DNA from: a virus
Direction: 5' to 3' (one strand)
Virus record (IMG/VR): IMGVR_UViG_3300031963_009021
Location: 1 to 59,294 of that record
DNA: 59,294 nt
The first letter of the stretch is position 1. Every line of letters starts with the position of its first letter. Made by a program: the position numbers and the translations under genes. This document shows, piece after piece, positions 6,267 through 15,822 of the stretch. The notes under the pieces are model-generated. The model was not told where the DNA came from, made no database searches, and saw nothing but the letters and a program-made list of their open reading frames with translations.

Positions 6267-9107
6267 ATGGCGGGTCAAAATATAAATCAATATGTTTATC
6301 CAAATTGGGGCGTAAAACTCGTTAATGAGTCATATGATATGTCGTTAACGTCTGACGAACAAGGGTACAATCAAGAGGTTGTTTTCTCACCATATTTGAT
6401 TGCTCAAACATATGGTAATAAATTACCCGTTTATTTTGATATTGATAATCCTCTAACATCTCAAGGTTTAAACTTAACATATAAAAATTATAATCTTAAT
6501 AATATATTTGTTTCTCAAAACTATTATGAAACTAATGATTTAGATTTAAATTGTTTTACAGGTCATTCTTCTTGTGATATTGGTTTAACAGGTATTGATA
6601 ATGGTTTAGTATCTGAAATGACGGGACAAACCATAAATTTTACTAATGGGTTAATTAATGACTCATTAAAGTTTACACGACTTAATTTTGATAGGAGACT
6701 TAAACTATTTCAAACCACAGGATACACTAGTTCACCTAACATTAGATTTTCAGGTTTTGATAAAACTATATTATATGAAGTTGTAAGTAAAAACGACCCT
6801 TTTGTCGGTAAATACCACGAACTATATGGAGGGTTTTATCAAGGGTTCTATAAATTATTTGGGTATGATTATGATATTTTACCTGAAAGAATGAATAAAG
6901 GTTGGTCAGTTGAGATGATTCTAAAACCTAGATTAATTGATGAATATTTTCCTGGCCCCAATGAAACAACTTTAAACGAAATTTACCCTAATAATAAAAA
7001 TACATTCTTTTATTTTGGGACTAGAGCGGAAAATAAATTTTATCATCACGCTGATGGTACCCCAAATTGTTTTACAGGGTACACAAGAGTAACAACACCT
7101 TTAACGGGATTAACTACCTGTGCTTGCTGTAATAAAACAATAACGGATAGTCGTTGTATATATGTTTACCCTCCTAGGTCGGTAAATAATATTCACGACC
7201 CACACGTTAATTATGGTTGTAATTTATGTAATGGTAACCGAGAGAAAAAAATAACTTGTGGATGTGACTGTAAAGATTATACTTGTGAAACGTGTGGATG
7301 GGAATGTTTTGAACATAAGTGTGACACTATAATAACACCTACCCCAACTCCATCGCCCACACCTACACCCACACCTGACAATTGTGTTATAATACCAACT
7401 TGCACACCAACATGTACTAAATGTGATACTTGCGATGATTGTAAATGCTCAACAACAGGATTTACATCAGTTGAGAATACTTGCGAGGTGGACCCATTGT
7501 TTGATTCATTATCCAACGCAATATCGTTCAGATTATGCGGTGACCCTAAAAACCCTCAAATAGGGGTTAGAATGTTATCAATTACAGGTGATTGTCAAAC
7601 AACGGGCTCTTGTGAAAACACTGGTGTTACATTCACGACAGGGTATACGATAGTTGATTATTGTACCCCACCTATATACCCAAGATGTGAACAAGAAAAT
7701 CCTGCTTGGTTAGAGGAAGAACATTGGTTCCAAGTTAATATTGTGTGGGAAAGATACAATTGGTTAGATGAATGTGATTTATTATTTAGAGGTGGTTTAG
7801 ATACAATAACTGAAAAACTTTATTTAGAATCATTGGCTAATAACACGGTTTCTTTGGTTAATGTACCTTATACTAAAGTTGACGGAAAAACTGCTGAACA
7901 AATTGAAATTGTTAAGTTAAATGATAGATGGATAAGTGAAAAAAATTACCGAGAAGGTAGGTTAAAAATATATATTAATGGTAAAATATTTTATACAATT
8001 GAGAATTTTGAGGAATTAATTCCCAGAGCTTTAGATACTGATAAAGAAAAACAAGTTGGGGTTCCATTTAACATCTCGTGGGGTGGGGGTACTCAAGGAT
8101 TACGAGAAAACTTAACATTTTCATCAACAACGTTACCATTTGGGCCTTATATACAAGACCCTGAATGTTTTCCAATTAACGATTTAACAGGAACAACATT
8201 TAATGGTCTAAAAACTAATATATTAATAGAGCAAAATTTTGCTGGAACATTTGAAGGTGCTATATCTCAATTTAGAATGTACACGTCTCCGTTATCCGCC
8301 CCTGAAATTAAACACAACTTCAAAATTCTAAATCAGAAATTTGAAATGTTTAATCCTGATTGCCCTGATTGCTCAACAAAGGTATGTGAAATTAATGATT
8401 TTACTTACGTTATTACTGATACAAATGATATACTTGAAGAATCAATTGAAATACCTCATCCATTAGGAAGAGTATATATTCCTGACGAAAGAGACAAAAA
8501 TTATTTAATTGAGGATAAGTTAAAACTTAAAAACACAATATTAACAACTAAGTATTGGGACGCCGATGAATGGTGGGGCAATCAAGAAAACACCCCTCAA
8601 TGTGTTGGATATGCTTGGGCTCATTGGATTGAGGACGGACCAGTTAAACATGAGGGTATATCCCCAATCATCAATCCAACCTTAATTTATAAAGAAGCTC
8701 AAAAATTAGATGAGTGGGTTGGTGAAAATTATAATGGTACATCAGTTAGAGGTGGCGCTAAGTACTTGAAAAATACAAATAAGATTTCGTCATATTTATG
8801 GACTTATAATATTAACGTATTAATAGATACTGTTTTAACTAAAGGCCCTGTAGTTGTGGGAACTAATTGGTATAGGTCAATGTTTTTCCCTGATAAGAAT
8901 GGTTTAATGAGGGTCACTGGTAAATTAACTGGCGGACATGCTTATGTAATTAATGGGGTGGATAAAAATAAAAAATTATTTAGAATTAAAAATAGTTGGG
9001 GGAAAAATTGGGGAAAATCAGGTCACGCATTCATATCATTTAGTGATATGGAAAAGTTAATTAAACAAAATGGTGAAGTTTGTTTAGCGATAGAGAATAA
9101 ATTTTAA
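6267..9107 (+). CDS. Large adhesin/tail-appendage protein with C-terminal papain-like cysteine peptidase
   Basis: The 946-residue protein has several regions. The N-terminal 280 residues are an unrecognised structural domain. Residues about 285-400 are Cys-rich (CACC, CNLC, CGCDC, CETC, CTKCDTCDDC) and hold a short TPTPSPTPTPTP linker. Residues about 480-690 are LamG/ConA-like, with GRLKIYINGKIFY and a C-terminal FRMYTSPLSAPEI. Residues about 755-946 form a papain-like (C1A) domain: Gln773 lies six residues before Cys779 (QCVGYAW), His891 is in GGHAYVINGVD and Asn909 in NSWGKNWG, so the whole Gln-Cys-His-Asn catalytic set is present. Such a peptidase could cut host surface proteins or mature a phage fibre. 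No signal peptide is seen, and a TATTTAT motif precedes the start. Confidence 0.88.
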   Translation: MAGQNINQYVYPNWGVKLVNESYDMSLTSDEQGYNQEVVFSPYLIAQTYGNKLPVYFDIDNPLTSQGLNLTYKNYNLNNIFVSQNYYETNDLDLNCFTGHSSCDIGLTGIDNGLVSEMTGQTINFTNGLINDSLKFTRLNFDRRLKLFQTTGYTSSPNIRFSGFDKTILYEVVSKNDPFVGKYHELYGGFYQGFYKLFGYDYDILPERMNKGWSVEMILKPRLIDEYFPGPNETTLNEIYPNNKNTFFYFGTRAENKFYHHADGTPNCFTGYTRVTTPLTGLTTCACCNKTITDSRCIYVYPPRSVNNIHDPHVNYGCNLCNGNREKKITCGCDCKDYTCETCGWECFEHKCDTIITPTPTPSPTPTPTPDNCVIIPTCTPTCTKCDTCDDCKCSTTGFTSVENTCEVDPLFDSLSNAISFRLCGDPKNPQIGVRMLSITGDCQTTGSCENTGVTFTTGYTIVDYCTPPIYPRCEQENPAWLEEEHWFQVNIVWERYNWLDECDLLFRGGLDTITEKLYLESLANNTVSLVNVPYTKVDGKTAEQIEIVKLNDRWISEKNYREGRLKIYINGKIFYTIENFEELIPRALDTDKEKQVGVPFNISWGGGTQGLRENLTFSSTTLPFGPYIQDPECFPINDLTGTTFNGLKTNILIEQNFAGTFEGAISQFRMYTSPLSAPEIKHNFKILNQKFEMFNPDCPDCSTKVCEINDFTYVITDTNDILEESIEIPHPLGRVYIPDERDKNYLIEDKLKLKNTILTTKYWDADEWWGNQENTPQCVGYAWAHWIEDGPVKHEGISPIINPTLIYKEAQKLDEWVGENYNGTSVRGGAKYLKNTNKISSYLWTYNINVLIDTVLTKGPVVVGTNWYRSMFFPDKNGLMRVTGKLTGGHAYVINGVDKNKKLFRIKNSWGKNWGKSGHAFISFSDMEKLIKQNGEVCLAIENKF

Positions 9108-9122
9108 TTTTAAAAATGGATA

Positions 9123-10901
9123 ATGTCATTAAAAATAACTATAAGTAGTATAAATTATGATGGTGAATTAGCAACCATATTATTTAAACCTGATAATGAT
9201 ATAGTTACAATTAATTTAGGTGAGGTAACATTACCCTTTGATTTTGAACCTTCTTTGTTAATTCCCCCAAGAGAGGTGTACGGTACATATACCATCTTAG
9301 TTGAAGATGCGGATTGTCCTAATATATTGAATGTGTATAGACCAACACCTACCGTTACTCCTACACCCACAAATACTAAAACTCCTACACCTACAAATAC
9401 TAAAACCCAAACATCAACACCTACATTTAATCCTTGTTTAGTAACTAAAACCCCGACAGTAACACCAACAAATACTAAAACCCCAACACCGACTAAAACC
9501 CCAACTAAAACAATTGACCCATGTTTATTAACTAAAACCCCAACACCTAGTATTACATCAACTAAAACCCCAACACCTAGTATTACATCAACTAAAACCC
9601 CAACACCGACTAAAACCCCAGCTAATACCTCAACCCCGACTAATACTCAAACTCAAACTAATACCAATACTCAAACCCCAACTAATACACCTACTAATAC
9701 ACCAACCAACACAGAAACCCCAACTGAAACTCCGACTAATACGCCAACTAATACTCAAACGCCAACCAACACAGAAACCCCAACTCAAACACCAACTCAA
9801 ACACCAACGAATACAACAACACCAACAATAACATCAACTCCAACACAAACTTCAGCACCTGAGTGCGACATTCTTTTAACTATAATACCAATAACACCGA
9901 CACCTACTGTCACACAAACCCCAACTAAAACACCATCACCCCAATGTGATTTTACTTTACAGATTAACTTTCCAGTAGAAACACCAACACCGACAGTTAC
10001 TAACACACCAACAAACACTCCAACAACTCCGTCACCATTTTTATTAGATAATTACCCTAATTCAGTTGCGGCTTTTTCGGCTAGAAAATTATCATCAACA
10101 TATTCAGGTCCTTGCATGAGAGTGAGAAGAAATTTTGATAATACCGAATTAGACATTGGTTTTACCACAATAAATGGTAAAGTGGTTTTAGATTCACCAG
10201 CATTAATGGATTTTGTAACAGGTCCTTATGGTTCTTGGTCTTTTACAGGTGGTTTATATCAAGGAGTTAATGGTACTGGTTATGTTGTTGTTTGGTATGA
10301 CCAATCAGGTAATGACAACCATGCTTATCAATATACCCCAAATCAACAACAAGGTGTTGTTATAAATGGGACTAGAACGGCACTATTAGATAAAGATGGT
10401 AATTATCAAATAACCCCTTACTTACACTCTTTTTTTGAATCAATGGCAAAAGCCCCATTAAGTTTAACAACAAATATACAAATAACCGCAGCATTTACTT
10501 TAGGTCAAGTATTTTCTCAAAATAATATTAACTACATATTCTTCGGGTCTAGCGGGTCAATCGGTGGAGCTTGGTATAACGGTTCTTTCGTTGATGCTCA
10601 AGGACTTGGATTCTTTGACGGAGTATTGGCATTTAGTTTAACGGGCGAAGATTTATTATCTCACTTAGGTTATTTTGACTTCTCAACGGGTAGAATGTTA
10701 ATTTCTAAAGATGGTGCACCTTCACAAGATTTGGGGGCGTCGTTGACACCAATTAATCTTACTCATATCGCGGGTAGAACTGGGTCAAGTGCATTATATT
10801 TTAGAGGTGGGGTTAATGAATTTGTGTTCTATAATACAGACCAATCGGTAAATAAAGTAGGTATTGAGACCAACATAAACAATTTTTATAACACATATTA
10901 A
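9123..10901 (+). CDS. Tail fibre/adhesin with Pro-Thr linker and ConA-like C-terminal domain
   Basis: The 592-residue protein has three parts. Residues 1-72 form an N-terminal module (MSLKITISSINYDGELATIL) shared with the genes at 11130 and 12955 and probably anchoring the fibre. Residues about 75-305 are a linker dominated by PTPT, PTNT and PTKT units with three short Cys-containing islands (ECDILLTIIPI, QCDFTLQINF). Residues about 310-592 contain SVAAFSARKLSSTYSGPCMRVRR, ELDIGF and VVVWYDQSGNDNHAYQ, a combination seen in arabinofuranosidase-B-type (GH54-like) ConA-fold domains on phage proteins. Whether it binds or cleaves glycans cannot be told. The linker has an exact 30-bp tandem duplication. 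The gene starts 15 bases after the adhesin and likely shares its transcript. Confidence 0.82.
   Translation: MSLKITISSINYDGELATILFKPDNDIVTINLGEVTLPFDFEPSLLIPPREVYGTYTILVEDADCPNILNVYRPTPTVTPTPTNTKTPTPTNTKTQTSTPTFNPCLVTKTPTVTPTNTKTPTPTKTPTKTIDPCLLTKTPTPSITSTKTPTPSITSTKTPTPTKTPANTSTPTNTQTQTNTNTQTPTNTPTNTPTNTETPTETPTNTPTNTQTPTNTETPTQTPTQTPTNTTTPTITSTPTQTSAPECDILLTIIPITPTPTVTQTPTKTPSPQCDFTLQINFPVETPTPTVTNTPTNTPTTPSPFLLDNYPNSVAAFSARKLSSTYSGPCMRVRRNFDNTELDIGFTTINGKVVLDSPALMDFVTGPYGSWSFTGGLYQGVNGTGYVVVWYDQSGNDNHAYQYTPNQQQGVVINGTRTALLDKDGNYQITPYLHSFFESMAKAPLSLTTNIQITAAFTLGQVFSQNNINYIFFGSSGSIGGAWYNGSFVDAQGLGFFDGVLAFSLTGEDLLSHLGYFDFSTGRMLISKDGAPSQDLGASLTPINLTHIAGRTGSSALYFRGGVNEFVFYNTDQSVNKVGIETNINNFYNTY
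9531..9590 (+). repeat. Exact 30-bp tandem repeat, two full copies
   Basis: Two identical 30-bp units (9531-9560, 9561-9590) encode ten-residue blocks containing TPTPSITST inside the Pro-Thr linker, followed by the first 14 bases of a third copy. An in-frame duplication by slippage or recombination is the simplest explanation. Confidence 0.9.
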
Positions 10902-10902
10902 T

Positions 10903-11130
10903 ATGATAGTATTAGGTTATAAATATACAACTGAAAATGAGGCTAAAGAAGCCACTAAATTATGTGACCAATTTTATGGATACCCTAAAGAAGGTTGTTT
11001 ATCTAAAAGTTGGTGTGAATACGAGTATTATGAGACGGATGATTTTTATTACATAGTTTATGGTGATACATTAAAAAATGTATTAGGTGAACCTTCAGAA
11101 TTAAATATTAAAATAACTAACCCTTTATAA
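10903..11130 (+). CDS. Small hypothetical protein (75 aa) between fibre genes
   Basis: The product starts MIVLGYKYTTENEAKEATKL and is rich in Tyr, Glu and Asp, with three cysteines. It alternates helix (NEAKEATKLCDQFYG) and strands (WCEYEYYETDDFYYIVYG), a compact alpha/beta pattern. It begins one base after the upstream fibre stop and its TAA overlaps the next ATG in a TAATG junction, so it is translationally coupled to both fibres. A fibre-specific chaperone or small decoration protein is possible from position, but no family is recognised. Confidence 0.7.
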   Translation: MIVLGYKYTTENEAKEATKLCDQFYGYPKEGCLSKSWCEYEYYETDDFYYIVYGDTLKNVLGEPSELNIKITNPL

Positions 11131-12950
11131 TGTCATTATCAATAACCATAGCAAGTATTAATTACAACGGACAAGTTGGGGATATCACTTTTTACCCACT
11201 TACTGGTGGTACGATAAACATCGGACCACAAACAATACCGTATGTTTATTTCACAGATTACCCATATGGGGTGTATGATATTTATGTTTCATCATATGAT
11301 ATAACTTGTTCAGTTTCAATAGCACCTCCAACACCAACCCCAACTAATACACCAACTGAAACTCCTACAAATACTCCTACAGAAACTCCTACAAATACTC
11401 CTACAGAAACACCAACCAACACACCTACTGAAACTCCAACTCCTACTTCTACCCCAACAAATACTCAAACACCAACTAACTCTATAGTATCATCAGGATT
11501 GATAATGAATTGGGATATTCAAAACACAAGTTCTTATAGTGGTAGTGGGTCAATAATAACTGACTTACAAGGTAATATAAATGGGACAATGACAGGTGTT
11601 ATTTCATACACAAACGATTCTCCGAAATATCTAACTATTGATGGTGGAGTATCTGAGTATATATACACATCAAATATTAACCCATACTTATCACCTGTAA
11701 ATACAGGAACGGCTCAATCTACTTTCCTTTGGATTTACCCAACATCTAATGGTATAATTTATTCTGAACAAGGCTCTCTTTCACCTGACTTTGGTTGGTT
11801 CGATGTTCAAATTCAAAGGGATTCTAGTGATAGATTTTTATTCGGAGTTTGGCCATACACTATCAATGGTCCTGCACCAATAACATCATCCATTACTCAC
11901 TCTCTGAATAATTGGTATTATGTTGGTTGGACATATAATGGGACCACACTTACTGCGTATGTAAACGGAACAATGGTTGGAATATCAACCTATTCGAGAG
12001 ACACACCATACAATTTAGGGCCTAGTTTACCGATGTATTTCAATTTCGGATACCCATCCACTACGGATTTGACAACAACAACTTCCGCTTGTTCTTATAG
12101 ATTAGGTGCGGTTCAAATTTACAACATTGGTTTATCGGGGGCTCAAGTGTTACAAAACTATAATTATGATAGTGCTAAATATATATTACCCACACCAACA
12201 CCAACAGTTACCCCAACTAACACACCAACTACAACAAAAACCTCAACACCATCGGCAACACCTAGTATCGTAACATCAAACTTACAACTACAATTATCAC
12301 CAAGTAGTTATATTGGCTCAGGAACTGTTTGGGATACAACTGTTGGGACTACAGATGCGATTTTATCGGGTAGTCCAACTTATAATATATTAAGTGGGTT
12401 TACATTTAATGGAACTACTCAATATGGTAGAATACCAAGTGTTGATGGTGTAACGAACTTTACAAATACCAGTGAGTATACTGTTGAAATTTGGTTTAAC
12501 CCATCGTCGGGTCAAGCAAATACTGCTGAAGCCGAAATATTAGAGAAATGGAATCAGACTAATCAATTGAGGTATCCATATGTTTTTAGATACGCCGAAA
12601 ATACTGGTACGGTAACCGCGGCAGTTTATGATGGTACTACTTTTAGAAATATAAACTTAACAGGATTCCCAACAAATACGTGGGCACAAGTCGTGGGGGT
12701 TTTCAACTTCACAACAGATGTCTTCACACTTTATAGAAATGGTGTATCGGGAGGCACCGCCAGTTTAGTGGGTATAGGACAAGTAAGTAATACAAGTTCG
12801 GTTGGTATTTCGTGTAGACTTAAAACCGATGGGACAGGTGAGATATTTTTCAAGGGAACAGTTTCAATAGTGAGAATATATAACACTGCTTTATCGTCCT
12901 CTCAAGTGTTACAAAACTTTAATGTAGATAAAACAAAATACGGTTTATAA
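11130..12950 (+). CDS. Tail fibre/adhesin with two LamG-like domains and Pro-Thr linkers
   Basis: The 606-residue protein begins with the shared N-terminal module ([19 protein letters not shown], residues 1-65), then a PTNTPTET linker (about 67-118). A first LamG-like jelly-roll runs about 123-350, a second Pro-Thr linker about 352-380, and a second LamG-like domain about 383-606. The two lectin-like domains are paralogous: each has a [11 protein letters not shown] or [11 protein letters not shown] strand, a VNG/RNG turn, and ends with a segment of the form IYN-LS-QVLQN-N-D-KY. LamG-like domains bind carbohydrate or protein ligands, so this is probably a receptor-binding appendage. It is coupled to the 75-aa gene by a one-base overlap. 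Confidence 0.83.
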   Translation: MSLSITIASINYNGQVGDITFYPLTGGTINIGPQTIPYVYFTDYPYGVYDIYVSSYDITCSVSIAPPTPTPTNTPTETPTNTPTETPTNTPTETPTNTPTETPTPTSTPTNTQTPTNSIVSSGLIMNWDIQNTSSYSGSGSIITDLQGNINGTMTGVISYTNDSPKYLTIDGGVSEYIYTSNINPYLSPVNTGTAQSTFLWIYPTSNGIIYSEQGSLSPDFGWFDVQIQRDSSDRFLFGVWPYTINGPAPITSSITHSLNNWYYVGWTYNGTTLTAYVNGTMVGISTYSRDTPYNLGPSLPMYFNFGYPSTTDLTTTTSACSYRLGAVQIYNIGLSGAQVLQNYNYDSAKYILPTPTPTVTPTNTPTTTKTSTPSATPSIVTSNLQLQLSPSSYIGSGTVWDTTVGTTDAILSGSPTYNILSGFTFNGTTQYGRIPSVDGVTNFTNTSEYTVEIWFNPSSGQANTAEAEILEKWNQTNQLRYPYVFRYAENTGTVTAAVYDGTTFRNINLTGFPTNTWAQVVGVFNFTTDVFTLYRNGVSGGTASLVGIGQVSNTSSVGISCRLKTDGTGEIFFKGTVSIVRIYNTALSSSQVLQNFNVDKTKYGL

Positions 12951-12954
12951 TAAT

Positions 12955-14286
12955 ATGTCATTTTCAATAATCATATCAAGTGTTAATTACAACGGACAGG
13001 TTGGGGATATTACTTTTTATCCTTTAACTGGTGGGACTATAAATATAGGTCTTCAAACTATACCGTATACTTATTTTACTGACTATCCATATGGAACATA
13101 TGATATCTATTTTTCTTTTTACAATAAAACTTGTTCGTCAACAATAATTCCACCAACACCCACACCTACCAATACTCCTACTGAAACCCCTACCAATACT
13201 CCTACTGAAACCCCAACTAATACTCCAACAGAAACTCCGACTAATACTCCTACCAATACACCAACTGAAACACCAACTAATACGCCCACCGAAACACCTA
13301 CTAGTACACCTACTGAAACTCCGACTAGCACACCAACTGAAACGCCAACTAACACTCCTACTAACACCCCTACAGAAACGCCGACCAATACCCCTACAGA
13401 AACTCCAACCAATACTCCTACAGAAACTCTAACACCCACTCCTACTGAAACACCAACTGAAACGCCAACTGAAACGCCAACTAATACTCCTACCGAAACC
13501 CCTACCAATACACCAACTAATACACCAACTGAAACGCCAACTAATACTCCTACTGAAACACCAACTGAAACGCCAACTGAAACGCCAACTAATACTCCTA
13601 CCGAAACCCCTACCAATACTCCAACTAATACACCAACTGAAACGCCAACTAATACTCCTACCGAAACCCCTACCAATACTCCTACTGAAACACCAACTAA
13701 TACCCCTACCAATACACCGACAGAAACCCCTACTAATACACCTACTGAAACTCCTACTAGTACACCAACAGAAACTCCGACAAACACGCCAACCCCGACT
13801 GAAACACCAACTAATACTCCTACTAACACTCCTACCGAAACCCCTACTAATACACCTAGCTCGTCAATAACACCTACACCAACTGAAACACCAACTGAAA
13901 CCCCAACTAATACTCCTACCGAAACCCCTACTAATACACCTAGCTCGTCAATAACACCTACACCAACTGAAACACCAACTAATACTCCTACTAACACTCC
14001 TACCGAAACCCCTACTAATACACCTAGCTCGTCAATAACACCTACACCAACTGAAACACCAACTAATACTCCTACACCAACACCAACAGAAACACCTACT
14101 AATACACCTAGCTCGTCAATAACACCAACCCCGACTGAAACACCTACTAATACACCAACACCTAGTGTTACCCCAACAATGACAGTAACTCCAACACAAG
14201 TCGCTAGCTTATTATTATTACAAGATGGTAGTCCTATAACACTACAAGACGGTTCGGGAGGAATTAAATTACAGTTTAGTTTATAA
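12955..14286 (+). CDS. Fibre protein dominated by PTET/PTNT repeats (mucin-like)
   Basis: Of 443 residues, about 67-415 are almost entirely tetrapeptide repeats [12 protein letters not shown] and PTPT, with four [17 protein letters not shown] blocks near the end. The N-terminal 62 residues are the shared anchor module, nearly identical in DNA and protein to the gene at 11130. The C-terminus is a short beta-like motif [18 protein letters not shown], a type found at the ends of phage fibre proteins. There is no globular receptor-binding domain. The repeat region would form an extended stalk, and every repeat offers Thr for O-glycosylation. Glycosyltransferase genes follow 1.5 kb downstream. It starts 4 bases after the preceding stop. 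Confidence 0.85.
   Translation: MSFSIIISSVNYNGQVGDITFYPLTGGTINIGLQTIPYTYFTDYPYGTYDIYFSFYNKTCSSTIIPPTPTPTNTPTETPTNTPTETPTNTPTETPTNTPTNTPTETPTNTPTETPTSTPTETPTSTPTETPTNTPTNTPTETPTNTPTETPTNTPTETLTPTPTETPTETPTETPTNTPTETPTNTPTNTPTETPTNTPTETPTETPTETPTNTPTETPTNTPTNTPTETPTNTPTETPTNTPTETPTNTPTNTPTETPTNTPTETPTSTPTETPTNTPTPTETPTNTPTNTPTETPTNTPSSSITPTPTETPTETPTNTPTETPTNTPSSSITPTPTETPTNTPTNTPTETPTNTPSSSITPTPTETPTNTPTPTPTETPTNTPSSSITPTPTETPTNTPTPSVTPTMTVTPTQVASLLLLQDGSPITLQDGSGGIKLQFSL
13150..14200 (+). repeat. Long array of 12-bp repeats encoding PTET/PTNT units
   Basis: The array consists of 12-bp units encoding Pro-Thr-Glu-Thr or Pro-Thr-Asn-Thr, with many synonymous third-base changes. Higher-order repeats occur near the end, where a block beginning CCTAGCTCGTCAATAACACC recurs four times at about 13854, 13939, 14025 and 14108. 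Such DNA expands and contracts by recombination, so length variation between related genomes is expected. Confidence 0.92.
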
Positions 14287-14315
14287 TAGTCTATACCATA
14301 AAATTATGACTACTA

Positions 14316-14322
14316 TATTTAT
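14316..14322 (+). promoter_or_regulatory. TATTTAT late-type motif upstream of the 475-aa fibre gene
   Basis: TATTTAT ends 11 bases before the ATG at 14334, in the sense orientation of the gene. Confidence 0.5.
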
Positions 14323-14333
14323 CTAATAGGACT

Positions 14334-15761
14334 ATGCAAATTATTGAAATCACAAGTGTTACAGGAACTTCACCTTATGATATTATTATATGTGATATAA
14401 CATATACGTATTGTTATACTGCAGACACTGGAGTAGTTTCAATCCCCCCAACATTGTATGTTAATTTACCAATAGAATTGTATGGTTCCCAAAGTGTAAT
14501 TGTGAAAATAGTTGATTCGTTAGGATGTGAAGAAATCCAATTTGTGGAATGTCCGCCGACACCAACTCCAACCCCAACACTGACTATAACACCAACAATA
14601 ACACCAACAAATGCTAATTGTGTTTGTTTAACGTTTACAAACCCAACCTTGAGTACATTAGGGTTTAGTTATACTAATTGTGATAATGGAGTGGTTAGTT
14701 TTACAATTAACCCTTTAACTATCATATATGTATGTGGTTCAAACCCTGTTTATGACTCAGGAGTTGAGGTAACTATTGGGTCTTATTGTGTTGGGAACGT
14801 ATGTCCACAACCAACACCAACACCGACCGCAACTCAAACACCAACACCGACTATACCAGGTATAATCGGTTCATTTGTTAGCTGTTGCGACTCAAATATA
14901 GAATTTAAAGTTAGTAATATACCATATTATCATTATCCATTATCGGGAGTTTATTATATTGTTAGTTCAGGGTTTCAAGGATGCGCAACATATATACCAA
15001 CAACGACATCAACAAATATATACGTATGTTCATTAATAGGTTCCCAACCCGATTGTTATTTTTGTGATATATCTCACCCTGATGTTTTATGTCCTACATC
15101 TACACCAACACCTACTAACACCCCAACTGTAACGTCAACACCAACACCTACACCAACTAATAGTGTTATTTTTGTTAAAAGAGTCGCATTAGATTGTTGT
15201 ACTATGGAGGGTAAAGTCATCAGCGTACCTTCATATTTAACGTCAGGTGATATTGTAAAAGCAACTAATGGTAATTGTTATACTTTATTAGTAACAACAC
15301 CAGCAAGTGCTAATATAATTTGGGATGGAACAAGCTACGGTGATTGTGAATCTTGTATTACTTGCCCAACACCAACACCAACACCAACCGAGACGCCAAC
15401 TAATACCCCAACACCTACTAATACGCCGACTAACACTGTTACATCAACACCATTATTAGTGGTTTGTTTCCAGTATACTTACTCAACATTTTTAGGTGAT
15501 TCTGACACAATTTATCAAACAGGATACTATAACTCTAAACCTTACTACACTTTAACTTATGGTTTTGTTTGGTTTGATATTGGCACATCTTTATGGATTT
15601 GGTCAACTTTATTAGGTGGTGGTATTACTTTAGATACATTAAATAATGGGGGATTATTCTACCCGTATTGTTGTTCATTCTCCCCGTCATATCCTAATTG
15701 GGATAACATTAATTCACCTTCTGATTTTATGTCAGTTTCAAGTGTAGGGGGATGTGCTTAA
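14334..15761 (+). CDS. Fibre-like protein with alternating Cys-containing domains and Pro-Thr linkers
   Basis: The 475-residue protein has an N-terminal beta-rich module (about 1-78) that differs in sequence from the upstream anchor modules but sits in the same position. Three short globular domains of about 70-90 residues follow, each carrying paired cysteines (CVCLTFTNPTL, SCCDSNIEF, LDCCTMEGKVISV), joined by PTPTPT linkers. The last about 90 residues are aromatic-rich (YTYSTFLGDSDTIYQTG, PYCCSFSPSYPNWDN). The Cys pairs and Pro-Thr linkers resemble beads on a string. It has its own TATTTAT motif. No catalytic motif is visible, so an adhesive or decoration role is most likely. Confidence 0.78.
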   Translation: MQIIEITSVTGTSPYDIIICDITYTYCYTADTGVVSIPPTLYVNLPIELYGSQSVIVKIVDSLGCEEIQFVECPPTPTPTPTLTITPTITPTNANCVCLTFTNPTLSTLGFSYTNCDNGVVSFTINPLTIIYVCGSNPVYDSGVEVTIGSYCVGNVCPQPTPTPTATQTPTPTIPGIIGSFVSCCDSNIEFKVSNIPYYHYPLSGVYYIVSSGFQGCATYIPTTTSTNIYVCSLIGSQPDCYFCDISHPDVLCPTSTPTPTNTPTVTSTPTPTPTNSVIFVKRVALDCCTMEGKVISVPSYLTSGDIVKATNGNCYTLLVTTPASANIIWDGTSYGDCESCITCPTPTPTPTETPTNTPTPTNTPTNTVTSTPLLVVCFQYTYSTFLGDSDTIYQTGYYNSKPYYTLTYGFVWFDIGTSLWIWSTLLGGGITLDTLNNGGLFYPYCCSFSPSYPNWDNINSPSDFMSVSSVGGCA

Positions 15762-15774
15762 ATAAGTGAAATTA

Positions 15775-15781
15775 TATTTAT
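15775..15781 (+). promoter_or_regulatory. TATTTAT late-type motif upstream of the glycosyltransferase operon
   Basis: TATTTAT lies 41 bases before the ATG at 15823. If functional, it would drive the six glycosyltransferase-type genes 15823-22033 in the same class as virion genes. Confidence 0.45.
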
Positions 15782-15822
15782 TTTTTAATTTGTAAGGTTA
15801 TTTTTTTCATAAAAAGTTAACT

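Noticed and set aside
13119-13997. A 292-codon open frame on the minus strand encoding [11 protein letters not shown] repeats
   Set aside because: It is the antisense of the PTET/PTNT repeat. A 12-bp repeat without stops is open in other frames too. Similar antisense frames lie at 9797-10018 and 9155-9370.
13150-14200. CRISPR-like direct repeats
   Set aside because: Repeats are contiguous coding units of 12 bp without spacers.
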